A program made the position numbers and the translations under genes. Shown in pieces: positions 56,223-64,000 of a stretch of 64,000 bases of DNA (position 1 is its first letter; every line of letters begins with the position of its first letter). The notes below the pieces were generated by a model. That model was not told the origin of the DNA, searched no databases, and was given only the letters and a program-made list of their open reading frames with translations. The stretch is from Sphingomonas_B tabacisoli (GTDB lineage Bacteria > Pseudomonadota > Alphaproteobacteria > Sphingomonadales > Sphingomonadaceae), in contig NZ_JBHUDY010000001.1 in assembly GCF_042678385.1 (NCBI RefSeq), positions 1,054,001 through 1,118,000 of the forward strand, written 5' to 3'.

Positions 56223-58577
56223 GTGCTTCATCTCTCCGCCACCGCCGCCGCAGTCCTGGGCGCCATCCTTGCCTTGTGGCTGGGTGCGGCGGCATGGGCG
56301 CTCGCGACGGGGCTGAAGCTCAGGCGTAGCGCCGGCGAGGCCGAGCAACAACGCGCGCGGCTGGAAGCGCTGATCGCGGGGGCTCCGGCGATCGTCGTGC
56401 TGGTGCATCACGATGATTCGATCGAGGCCTCTGCGCGCCTTGCCGACTGGCTGGGGCTCGACAGCGCGCCTGAGCGGCTCGGGGGACTGAGCGCCGGGGG
56501 CAGGGGCTTGGCGCCGGGCGAATTCGATGCGCTGCAGGAGGATATCCGGCTTGCCCAAAGCACGGGCAAGGCGATCTCACGCACCGTACGGCCGCAGCAA
56601 TCGAACCGGACGCTGACGGTTCGGGGCGGTCCCGCGCCGCCCGGCGTGACCAGGCCGGGCGCGGCGATCCTGTTTTTCTTCGACTCGACCGAAACGCGCA
56701 GCGAGATGGCAAGGCTCGCGGAGGAAGCGAACAGGCTTGCCAAGGCGTTCGATGCGCTGTCCGGCCTTATCGAGGCCTCGCCGATTCCGATGTGGCATCG
56801 CGGGCCGGACCTCAGGCTGACCCTGGTCAACAGCGCCTATGTGCAGGCGGTCGAAGCGGAAAACGCCGCGGACGTGATCGGGCGCGGCGTCGAGCTCGTG
56901 GAAGCAGCGCCGGGCCGCAATCCGATCGCAGCGGCCGCCGCCGCGCGCGCCACCGGCAAGCCCAGCTCGCGCGTGCTGCCTGCGACCGTGGGCGGAGAAC
57001 GGCGGAGCCTGATGCTCGTCGACGTGCCGCTCGGCGACGCCGGCGTCGCCGGTTATGCGATTGACGTCGAGGAGCTGGAGCAGGCGCGCGCCGCCTTCAA
57101 GCGCTTCGCCGAGGCCCAGCGTGACCTGCTCGACCGGCTGTCGGCAGGCGTCGCGCAATTCGAGGCCGACCGGTCGCTCAGCTTCTACAACCAGGCCTTC
57201 ATGCGGCTGTTCGCGATGAAGCCGGAATGGCTGTCGGAAGGGCCCGAGTTCGACCGCGTGCTGGAACGCATGCGCGAGACTGGCCGTCTTCCCGAAGCGC
57301 GCGACTTCCGTGCATGGCGCGACGAGCGGCGGAGCTGGTTCACCGCTGCCGATGAGGGGCAGGAAGAAGCCTGGATCCTGCCCGGCGGCGATCACCTTCG
57401 CGTCGTGGCCCAGCCGCTGCCCGATGGCGGACTGCTGCTGATCTTCGAGGACCGTACCGAGCAGGTTGCGCTTGCCACCGCGCGCGACACGCTGCTGCGG
57501 GTTCGGGCTGCGACCTTCGACAATTTGTTCGAGGCGGTGGGCGTGTTCGCGGCGGACGGCCGGCTGCAGCTCTGGAATCAGAAATTCCGCGAGGTCTGGG
57601 ATCTCGAGGAGACATTCCTCAGCGCCCACCCCCGCGTCGACCAGCTTGCCGAGGCGGCGGGGCGGCAGCTTGCCAATCCCTCCCGCGCCGCGGTCATTCG
57701 CGAGCTGGTCCGGGTGGCGACTCAGGAGCGCAAGCAGCGGAACGGCCGCGTGGCGCTGAAGAGCGGCCGGCATTTCGAGTTCGCCGCGGTGCCGTTGCCC
57801 GACGGCAACGCGCTGTTCACGATGCTCGACATTTCCGACAGCCGGCGGATCGAAGCTGCGCTGCGCGAGCGCAACGAAGCGCTGGAGGATGCCGACCGGG
57901 TCAAGACCGCGTTCGTTGCCAATATGAGCTACGAGCTGCGCACGCCGCTCACCTCGATCGGCGGGTTCGCGGAGATGCTGGCGGGTGGCTATGCCGGCGA
58001 GCTCGCGCCGACCGCCGACGAATATGTGCGCGCCATCCTCGATTCGGTCGCGCGGCTGAGCACGCTGATCGACCATGTGCTCGACCTGACGCAGAGCGAG
58101 GCGGGGGCGCTGCCGCTCGAGAAGCGCGCGGTCGATATCCGGCGTATTGCGCGCGAGGCCGCGAAGGGCGTTGGCGACGCGATCGCCGAAAAATCGATCG
58201 AGCTGGAAGTCACGCTCGAAAAGTCGATGGGGAACATCCACGGCGATGCGCGGCGGCTGCGGCAGGTGCTCGATAATCTGCTGAACAACGCGGTGCGGTT
58301 CACGCCCAAGCGCGGGCGCATCCTGCTGCTGGGCGACGGCGACCCGGACAATGTGCGGCTGGTCATTTCCGACAACGGGCCGGGCATGACGCTTAAGGAG
58401 CAGGCGCGCGCGTTCGACCGCTTCAGCCGAAGCTCCGCCGAAGGGGGGCGGGGATCGTCGCTGGGTCTCGGCCTGCCGCTCGCGCGGCAGTTCGTCGAGG
58501 CGCATGGCGGCTCGCTCAGCCTGTTGTCCGAACCGGGGCAGGGGACCGCCGTCACTGTCGAATTGCCGCGCAAATGA
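56223..58577 (+). CDS. divL: DivL-like non-canonical sensor kinase (Tyr in place of His)
   Basis: A membrane-anchored cell-cycle regulator of 784 residues. One N-terminal helix (TAAAVLGAILALWLGAAAWA) is followed by several PAS domains, a dimerisation helix and an ATPase domain. In the H box the sequence is FVANMSYELRTPLTSI, with Tyr570 where kinases have His; this is the DivL signature. ATP-binding motifs are present (VLDNLLNNAVRF, ISDNGPGM, GLGLPLARQFVEAHGG). DivL controls CckA and so the ChpT-CtrA phosphorelay. The start is GTG at 56223. The stop overlaps tsaE as ATGA. Confidence 0.9.
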   Translation: MLHLSATAAAVLGAILALWLGAAAWALATGLKLRRSAGEAEQQRARLEALIAGAPAIVVLVHHDDSIEASARLADWLGLDSAPERLGGLSAGGRGLAPGEFDALQEDIRLAQSTGKAISRTVRPQQSNRTLTVRGGPAPPGVTRPGAAILFFFDSTETRSEMARLAEEANRLAKAFDALSGLIEASPIPMWHRGPDLRLTLVNSAYVQAVEAENAADVIGRGVELVEAAPGRNPIAAAAAARATGKPSSRVLPATVGGERRSLMLVDVPLGDAGVAGYAIDVEELEQARAAFKRFAEAQRDLLDRLSAGVAQFEADRSLSFYNQAFMRLFAMKPEWLSEGPEFDRVLERMRETGRLPEARDFRAWRDERRSWFTAADEGQEEAWILPGGDHLRVVAQPLPDGGLLLIFEDRTEQVALATARDTLLRVRAATFDNLFEAVGVFAADGRLQLWNQKFREVWDLEETFLSAHPRVDQLAEAAGRQLANPSRAAVIRELVRVATQERKQRNGRVALKSGRHFEFAAVPLPDGNALFTMLDISDSRRIEAALRERNEALEDADRVKTAFVANMSYELRTPLTSIGGFAEMLAGGYAGELAPTADEYVRAILDSVARLSTLIDHVLDLTQSEAGALPLEKRAVDIRRIAREAAKGVGDAIAEKSIELEVTLEKSMGNIHGDARRLRQVLDNLLNNAVRFTPKRGRILLLGDGDPDNVRLVISDNGPGMTLKEQARAFDRFSRSSAEGGRGSSLGLGLPLARQFVEAHGGSLSLLSEPGQGTAVTVELPRK

Positions 58578-59017
58578 TCCTTGCCGACGAAGCGGCGACG
58601 CTGGCGCTAGGGGCAAAGCTCGCTGCGCAGGCAGGCGCAGGGGATGTGATTACGCTGTCGGGCGACCTTGGCGCGGGCAAGACGACGCTCGCGCGCGGGG
58701 TGCTGGCGGCGCTGGGTCTCGAAGGCGAGGCGCCGAGCCCGACCTTTGCGATCGTGCAGACTTACGCGCTGCCGGAAACGCGGATGCCGGTCGCGCATAT
58801 CGATCTCTACCGGGTCGAGGATGCTGGCGAAGCCGAGGAACTGGGGCTCGACGATTTGCGCTTCGATCATCTGCTGCTCGTGGAGTGGCCGGAGCGGCTC
58901 GGCGCGCAGATGTGGCAGGACGCCTTGCGGCTGCGCATCGAAGCGGCGGGGGAAGGCGGGCGGCGCTTGACAGCCGAAGTCCCGCCGTCATGGGAGGGGC
59001 GATGGCCCCCAGCATGA
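58574..59017 (+). CDS. tsaE: tRNA threonylcarbamoyladenosine biosynthesis ATPase TsaE
   Basis: TsaE of 147 residues supplies the ATPase step for t6A37 formation with TsaB and TsaD. The P-loop is LSGDLGAGKTTLARGVL; SPTFAIVQTY and HIDLYRVEDAGEAEELGLDD contain the conserved Asp-rich region, and VEWPERLG is typical. ATG overlaps the divL stop. The divL-tsaE adjacency is also known in other alphaproteobacteria. Confidence 0.94.
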   Translation: MILADEAATLALGAKLAAQAGAGDVITLSGDLGAGKTTLARGVLAALGLEGEAPSPTFAIVQTYALPETRMPVAHIDLYRVEDAGEAEELGLDDLRFDHLLLVEWPERLGAQMWQDALRLRIEAAGEGGRRLTAEVPPSWEGRWPPA

Positions 59018-59985
59018 CCCCGCCCGACGCGGCCCCCGATTTCCTGAAGCGCGCCGGCTGGACGAATTTCGAGATTCTGCCGCTTGCCGGCGATGCGTCC
59101 TTCCGCCGCTATTTCCGCGTGGTGACGCCGGATCGGCGCGCGGTGCTGATGGACGCGCCTGCGCCGCACGAGGACCCGCGGCCGTTCCTGACCGTCGCCG
59201 AGCATTTGGTCGGGCTCGGCTTTTCGGCGCCTCGCACGCTGGCCGTTGATCTGGAGCAGGGATTAGTGCTGCTCGAGGATTTCGGCGACGCGCGGATGCG
59301 CGAAGTGCTCGATGCCGCGCCGGAAGCGGAGCTGCGCATCTATTCGGATGCGGTCGATCTGCTCGTCCAGCTCCACAAGCATCGCGCCGCCGCCATCCCG
59401 CCGTACAGCGAGTCGGAATATCTGCGCGAGGCGTGCCTGCTCACCGAATGGTTTGCGCCCGCGGTTGGGCTGGACGTGGATGCCGAAGGGTATCGCGCGG
59501 CCTGGACCGAGGCGCTTGGGCCCTTGCTGCACGACCACTCGGTAACCGTGCTGCGCGACTATCACGCCGAAAACATTATGCTGATCGATGGCCGCGATGG
59601 CGTCGACAGCCTGGGGCTGCTCGATTTCCAGGACGCACTGGCGGGGCATCCGGCCTATGACCTCGTCTCGCTGCTGCAGGACGCGCGGCGTGACGTGCCG
59701 GAGGCGATCGAGGCCGACATGCTCGCCCGCTATATCGAGGAGGCGAAGCCCGACGCCGGCTTTACAGACGCCTATTGGCTGCTTGGCGCGCAGCGCAACG
59801 CGAAGATCGTCGGCATCTTTACGCGGCTGTGGAAGCGCGACGGCAAGCCGCGGTATTTGTCATACCTGCCGCGGGTCTGGGGCTATCTGGAGCGCGATCT
59901 TGCGCAGCCGGCGTTGGCGCCCGTCAAAGCCTGGTTCGACGCGAACATTCCCGCCGACCAGCGCGGTTCGGCCACGATCGCGTGA
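59002..59985 (+). CDS. amgK: Cell wall sugar kinase AmgK (phosphotransferase family)
   Basis: An aminoglycoside-phosphotransferase fold kinase of 327 residues. AmgK phosphorylates N-acetylmuramic acid and N-acetylglucosamine at carbon 1 in peptidoglycan recycling. Motifs are GDASFRRYFRV near the N-terminus, catalytic VLRDYHAENIMLID and metal-binding LLDFQDALAGHPAYDL. ATG 59002 has GGAG five bases upstream; ATG 59014 would give an ATGA overlap with tsaE. The adjacent murU gene supports the AmgK call. Confidence 0.87.
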   Translation: MAPSMTPPDAAPDFLKRAGWTNFEILPLAGDASFRRYFRVVTPDRRAVLMDAPAPHEDPRPFLTVAEHLVGLGFSAPRTLAVDLEQGLVLLEDFGDARMREVLDAAPEAELRIYSDAVDLLVQLHKHRAAAIPPYSESEYLREACLLTEWFAPAVGLDVDAEGYRAAWTEALGPLLHDHSVTVLRDYHAENIMLIDGRDGVDSLGLLDFQDALAGHPAYDLVSLLQDARRDVPEAIEADMLARYIEEAKPDAGFTDAYWLLGAQRNAKIVGIFTRLWKRDGKPRYLSYLPRVWGYLERDLAQPALAPVKAWFDANIPADQRGSATIA

Positions 59986-60743
59986 GCCGTTATAAGAAAC
60001 CGCTCGCGCTTAGGCCGCAGCCGGTCGCGCCGGCGCCCGCTACGGCGATGGTGCTTGCGGCAGGGCTCGGCAAACGCATGCGGCCTCTGACCGCCACGCG
60101 TCCCAAGCCGCTGGTCGAAGTCGCAGGCAAGGCGCTGCTCGATCACGCGATCGACAGGCTGAAGGCAGCGGGGGTCAAGAAGGCAGTCGTCAACGCCCAT
60201 TACCTTGCTGACGCGCTCGAAGCGCATCTGAGGAGGCGTATCCAAGGTATTGACGTTGTTGTCTCGGACGAGCGCGCGCAACTGCTGGAGACAGGCGGTG
60301 GGCTGGTCAAGGCGCTGCCGCTGATCGACGCCGATCCATTCTTGGTCGTCAACAGCGACAATCTGTGGGTCGACGGGCCGGCGGACTCGATCCGCGCGCT
60401 CGCGGCCCGCTGGGATGATGAGCGAATGGATGCGCTGCTGCTGCTCGTGCCGCTCGCCCGGGCCAATTGCCATCGCGGCAAGGGCGACTTCCATATGGAC
60501 GGGGCGGGCCGGCTCAGCCGCCGCAAGCCGGGACGGGTGGCGCCGTTCGTGTTCACCGGCGTGCAGATCCTGTCCAAGCGGTTGTTCGAGGGCGCGAAGG
60601 CCGAGCCCTTCTCGCTCAACATCCTGTGGGATCGCGCGATCGAGCAGGGCCGCGCCTTCGGGCTGGTCCACAACGGCCTGTGGTTCGATGTCGGCACGCC
60701 GCCGGCGGTCAAGCGCACCGAGGCGATGCTGGCGAGCGAGTAG
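59982..60743 (+). CDS. murU: Nucleotidyltransferase MurU
   Basis: A sugar-1-phosphate nucleotidyltransferase of 253 residues; MurU makes UDP-MurNAc from MurNAc-1-phosphate made by AmgK. The signature loop is AMVLAAGLGKRMRPLTATRP-KPL, with metal-binding VVNSDNLW and LVHNGLWFDVGTPPAV. The start is GTG at 59982, overlapping the amgK stop as GTGA. Related GlmU-like or mannose-1-phosphate guanylyltransferases are alternatives, but the amgK neighbour favours MurU. Confidence 0.87.
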   Translation: MSRYKKPLALRPQPVAPAPATAMVLAAGLGKRMRPLTATRPKPLVEVAGKALLDHAIDRLKAAGVKKAVVNAHYLADALEAHLRRRIQGIDVVVSDERAQLLETGGGLVKALPLIDADPFLVVNSDNLWVDGPADSIRALAARWDDERMDALLLLVPLARANCHRGKGDFHMDGAGRLSRRKPGRVAPFVFTGVQILSKRLFEGAKAEPFSLNILWDRAIEQGRAFGLVHNGLWFDVGTPPAVKRTEAMLASE

Positions 60744-60800
60744 CGCCAAAGCGGAACAAAAGGTGCTCGACTTGGGGGCGCCGCCCGCTAGTGTCGCCGG

Positions 60801-63701
60801 GTGAGCCGTCCGTCCGTTTACACCATCCCGCCGCACCGCAGCTTTGCCGACGCGCTCGCCGCCGGGTTGATGGCGCGCGAGGGGCGCGACCGGATGACGC
60901 TCGCGCGCGGGCTGATCCTGCTGCCGAACAATCGTGCCGTACGCGCGGTGCAAGATGCGTTCGTCCGTCGTGCAGATGGTGGGCTGCTGCTGCCGCGGCT
61001 GGTGACGATCGGCGATCCCGAGCTGGACGAGCGGCTGGGCGCGTTCCTCGACCCGATCGACGACGGCGAGCCGATCGCGCCGGCCGTCGATCCGCTGCAG
61101 CGCCAGCTCATCCTCGCCCGGCTGATCGAGCAGGGCGGCGGCGCGACTGGCGGCGAAGCGATGCGGCTGGCGTCAGAGCTGGCGCGCACGCTCGATCAGC
61201 TTCACGTCGAGAGCGTCGCTCCACGGCGACTGCGCGATATCGATGTCGGCGAGTTGACTGAGCATTGGGCGCGCTCGCTGAAGCTGTTCGAATTGGTGTT
61301 GGACCGCTGGCCGAAGGATCTGGAGCGGCTGGGACGGATCGACCTCAGCGACCGGCGCAACCGGCTGCTGGCGCGCCTCTCCCGGCGCTGGCGCGAGACG
61401 CCGCCGCCGGGCTTCGTCGTGGCGGCAGGTATTTCGACCGCAGCGCCGGCCGTGGCCGGCCTGCTGCGCACGATTGCTTTCATGACCAACGGCCGGGTCG
61501 TGTTCGATGCGCTCGATATCGCCATGCCCGAGGAGCAGTGGCAGGCGCTCGGCCCGCACAAGCCCGATGCGGAGACCGGCTTCGCTGAGCGGCCGGTCGA
61601 GACGCATCCGCAATATCATCTGAAGCTGCTGCTGGAGCGGATGGGCATCGGCCGCGGCGAGGTGGAGCGTTGGCGCTGGGGCGGCGGCCATGCCGCGCGC
61701 GCGGGGCGCAGCCGGCTGATCTCCAACGCGCTCGCGCCGGCGCGCTTCACGACGGAGTGGACTAACCTGCCGCGCAAGGACCGGGACCGGTCCGGCGTCG
61801 AATTGCTCGAAGTCGCGACGCCGGCCGAGGAAGCGCAGGCGATCGCGCTGGCGCTGCGCGAGGCGCTGGAGACGCCGGGGCGCACCGCGGCGCTGGTCAC
61901 GCCCGACCGCGGGCTGGCGCAACGCGTCTCGACGCACCTGAGGCGCTGGGGCATCGACGCCGACGATTCGGCCGGCGTGGCGCTGTCGGTGACGCCGCCC
62001 GGTACCTTGCTTCTGGCGATCGTCGAGGCCGCCGCCGAACGCTTCGCGCCGGTGCCGCTGCTCGCGCTGTTGAAGCACCCGCTGGTGCAGGCGGGCGAGG
62101 GGCGCGCGGAATGGCTGGATCAGGTGCGGCGCCTCGACCGCGAGCTGCGTGGCCCGCGCCCCGCGCCGGGCCTCGCGCATTTGCCGGAGACGGTCTGCGC
62201 CGAACGGGTGCGAACGCTGCTGGGGCCGCTAGAAGAAAGCTTCTCCATCGTACGGACGTTTGCGGAACTGCTCGCGGCGGTGCGCGAAGCGGCGGAACGG
62301 CTCGGCGGTGACGAAGTTTGGGCCAAGCCCGCCGGGCGCGCCGCCGCCGAACTGTTGGCCGGGCTGGAAGAGCATGGCGGCGACGGTCCTGCGCGGATCG
62401 ATCCGGATGCGCTCGGCGCGGTGCTGACCGAGCTGATGAACAGTGTCGCGGCGCGGCCGCCGCAGGGCGGGCACCCGCGCATCTTTATCTGGGGCTTGAT
62501 CGAGGCGCGGCTGCAGCAGGCCGATCTGACTATTCTCGGCGGCCTGAACGAAGGCACCTGGCCGGCGCTGCCGTCGCCCGATCCCTGGCTTGCCCCGCGC
62601 ATCCGCGCCGAGCTCGGCTTGCCGGGGCTGGAGACGCGGATCGGCCTCGCCGCACACAGCTTCGCGGGCGCACTCGGGGCGCCGCAAGTGCTGATCACCC
62701 GCGCCCGCCGCGACGCGCGGGGGCCGGCGGTAGCATCGCGCTTCTGGCTGCGGCTGGAGGCCCTGACCGGCGGTCTGCCGCGCGCGGATCGGCTGAAGCA
62801 TTGGGCGCAGGCGCTCGACGGTGTGGACCGACCTACGCCCGCTTCTCGCCCCGCTCCTGCGCCTCCGGTCGAATCGCGTCCGAAACGGCTCTCCGTCACC
62901 GATCTCGACCGGCTGAAGGCGGACCCCTTTGCCTTCTACGCAAAGGCGATGCTGGGCCTTTACCCGATAGACATGGTGGACGCCGACGCGACTGCTGCGT
63001 GGCGCGGCACGGCCGTCCATCTGGTGCTCCAGCAATGGGCTGAGCAGGACGATTGCGACCCGGCAAAGCTCCGACCGCGCGCTGAAGCAATGCTTGCCGA
63101 TCCCGCTGCGCACCCGCTTATGCGGGCGCTTTGGCAGCCGCGCTTGATGGAAGCGATCGACTGGATTGCGGCAGAGATGGCCGCGCGCAAGGCCGAGGGC
63201 CACAAGGTCGTCGCGGTGGAGAAGAAGGGCGAGCTTGAAATTTTCGGTGTGACGCTGAAAGGCATTGCCGACCGCATTGATCGGCTGCCTGGCGGCGGCC
63301 TGACGATCGTTGACTATAAGACGGGCAGTGCGCCTTCCCACAAGCAAGTCGAGCTTGGGTACGCTCAGCAGCTTGGGCTGATCGGGCTAATGACCGAACG
63401 CGGCGCGTTCGAAGGCGTCTCGGGCGCAGCAGCAGCTTTCGAATATTGGTCTCTAGCCCGTAACAAGGACGACGGTTTCGGCAAGATCGTCTCGCCTGTC
63501 GATCCGGCGGGGAAGGGCGGCCGCATCTTCACAGATCAATTTGTGGCTCGGGCAGCGAGTAATCTGCAGGGCGCGGTCGAGACCTGGCTGACCGGCTCCG
63601 AACCGCTCACCGCCAAGCTGCATCCGGAGCACGCGCCTTATGGCGATTACGACCAGCTGATGCGGCTGGAGGAATGGTACGGGCGGGAGCAGGGGGCGTG
63701 A
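60801..63701 (+). CDS. addB: Double-strand break repair protein AddB
   Basis: The AddB subunit of the AddAB helicase-nuclease, 966 residues. The N-terminal helicase-like part (LILLPNNRAVRAVQDAF) lacks a full Walker A lysine motif, as in alphaproteobacterial AddB. The C-terminal RecB-type nuclease domain has the catalytic Asp and Lys in TIVDYKTGSAPS and a Glu in GELEIFGVTLKG. LSVTDLDRLKADPFAFYAKA starts the nuclease region. The start is GTG at 60801. The stop overlaps the addA start as GTGA. Confidence 0.92.
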   Translation: MSRPSVYTIPPHRSFADALAAGLMAREGRDRMTLARGLILLPNNRAVRAVQDAFVRRADGGLLLPRLVTIGDPELDERLGAFLDPIDDGEPIAPAVDPLQRQLILARLIEQGGGATGGEAMRLASELARTLDQLHVESVAPRRLRDIDVGELTEHWARSLKLFELVLDRWPKDLERLGRIDLSDRRNRLLARLSRRWRETPPPGFVVAAGISTAAPAVAGLLRTIAFMTNGRVVFDALDIAMPEEQWQALGPHKPDAETGFAERPVETHPQYHLKLLLERMGIGRGEVERWRWGGGHAARAGRSRLISNALAPARFTTEWTNLPRKDRDRSGVELLEVATPAEEAQAIALALREALETPGRTAALVTPDRGLAQRVSTHLRRWGIDADDSAGVALSVTPPGTLLLAIVEAAAERFAPVPLLALLKHPLVQAGEGRAEWLDQVRRLDRELRGPRPAPGLAHLPETVCAERVRTLLGPLEESFSIVRTFAELLAAVREAAERLGGDEVWAKPAGRAAAELLAGLEEHGGDGPARIDPDALGAVLTELMNSVAARPPQGGHPRIFIWGLIEARLQQADLTILGGLNEGTWPALPSPDPWLAPRIRAELGLPGLETRIGLAAHSFAGALGAPQVLITRARRDARGPAVASRFWLRLEALTGGLPRADRLKHWAQALDGVDRPTPASRPAPAPPVESRPKRLSVTDLDRLKADPFAFYAKAMLGLYPIDMVDADATAAWRGTAVHLVLQQWAEQDDCDPAKLRPRAEAMLADPAAHPLMRALWQPRLMEAIDWIAAEMAARKAEGHKVVAVEKKGELEIFGVTLKGIADRIDRLPGGGLTIVDYKTGSAPSHKQVELGYAQQLGLIGLMTERGAFEGVSGAAAAFEYWSLARNKDDGFGKIVSPVDPAGKGGRIFTDQFVARAASNLQGAVETWLTGSEPLTAKLHPEHAPYGDYDQLMRLEEWYGREQGA

Positions 63702-64000
63702 AGCCGCTTCCCCCGCTCCAGCCTGAGCAGCGCGAGGCCTCCGATCCGCGCGCGCAGGTGTGGCTGTCGGCCTCGGCCGGGACCGGCAAGACGCAAGTGC
63801 TCGTCGCGCGGGTGCTGCGGCTGCTACTGCGGCCCGGCGCCGATCCGTCCGCGATCCTGTGCCTGACCTTCACCAAGGCCGGCGCGGCGGAAATGGCGAA
63901 CCGTCTGAGCGAGCGGCTCGCGCATTGGGTGCGCCTCGCTGGACCGGAGCTTGCCGGCGAGCTGAAGGCGCTCGGTGAGGATTTCAGCCCGGATATGCAG
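63698..64000 (+). CDS. addA: Double-strand break repair helicase AddA (N-terminus, cut by window end)
   Basis: Only the first 101 codons are present. From a GTG start the peptide reaches WLSASAGTGKTQVLVARVL, an intact Walker A motif of UvrD-type helicases, followed by CLTFTKAGAAEMANRL (motif Ia). With addB immediately upstream this is the helicase-nuclease partner. The gene continues beyond base 64000. Confidence 0.93.
   Translation, partial: MKPLPPLQPEQREASDPRAQVWLSASAGTGKTQVLVARVLRLLLRPGADPSAILCLTFTKAGAAEMANRLSERLAHWVRLAGPELAGELKALGEDFSPDMQ

Noticed and set aside
60744..60800. Possible LexA box (GAAC-N7-GCTC) upstream of addB
   Set aside because: The second half-site departs from the GAAC-N7-GAAC form in two of four bases; too weak to report.

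Overview
The window is GC-rich, gene-dense alphaproteobacterial chromosome and most resembles a sphingomonad (Sphingomonas or a close relative). The main pointers are three secreted proteins with the PEPxxWA-type C-terminal sorting tail, the cell-cycle pair ChpT and DivL, a Sphingomonas-style TonB-dependent receptor, and the run divL-tsaE-amgK-murU-addB-addA. I see no phage, insertion sequence, CRISPR array or plasmid functions. Intergenic gaps are short; none exceeds 300 bases without a gene. Many neighbours overlap by ATGA, GTGA or TTGA, so translational coupling is common.

Layout. 1-5 kb: a partial membrane glycosyltransferase, the metZ-apaG-LysR operon, two tandem paralogous PEP-CTERM proteins with a shared leader, and chpT. 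5-9 kb: a cyclophilin-type isomerase, tRNA-Ser, and a minus-strand operon of HWE kinase, single-domain response regulator and Crp/Fnr regulator. 9-14 kb: a TIR-membrane-TPR protein, a third PEP-CTERM protein and a TPR/SLOG-like/class III cyclase fusion, which is a possible nucleotide-signalling neighbourhood. 14-18 kb: a DUF763 protein, an MHS-family transporter and a DUF2189 membrane protein. 17.7-22.8 kb: an alternative cytochrome c oxidase operon with two subunit III-like genes and its own cytochrome c.

22.9-37.7 kb is a carbohydrate catabolic locus. A six-gene minus-strand operon (glycerate kinase, MFS transporter, zinc alcohol dehydrogenase, Gfo/Idh oxidoreductase, GH36 alpha-galactosidase, tannase-family esterase) lies next to a LysR regulator. 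A plus-strand operon diverges from that regulator (TonB receptor, GH63-like hydrolase, GH28 protein, PhyH dioxygenase). The GH63-like enzyme resembles hydrolases of mannosyl- and glucosylglycerate, which release glycerate. With the glycerate kinase this suggests uptake and breakdown of a glyceryl glycoside. Repeated GTGGAAC sites and a strong hairpin between receptor and hydrolase look like its control elements. This is the most interesting system in the window.

37.7-50.7 kb is mostly housekeeping: tRNA-Lys, folK, a family-5-like uracil-DNA glycosylase, the agmatine pathway (aguA, aguB), a prolyl oligopeptidase-family peptidase, a small outer-membrane barrel protein, rpsD, two paralogous small secreted proteins, chorismate mutase, and the rpiB-glyA-small membrane protein-nrdR-trmJ operon. 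50.7-64 kb holds ahcY behind a perfect palindromic operator, a beta-propeller/amidohydrolase fusion, and the divL-tsaE-amgK-murU-addB-addA run, cut by the window end.

Gene calls rest on reading translated motifs and gene order. No database search was run.
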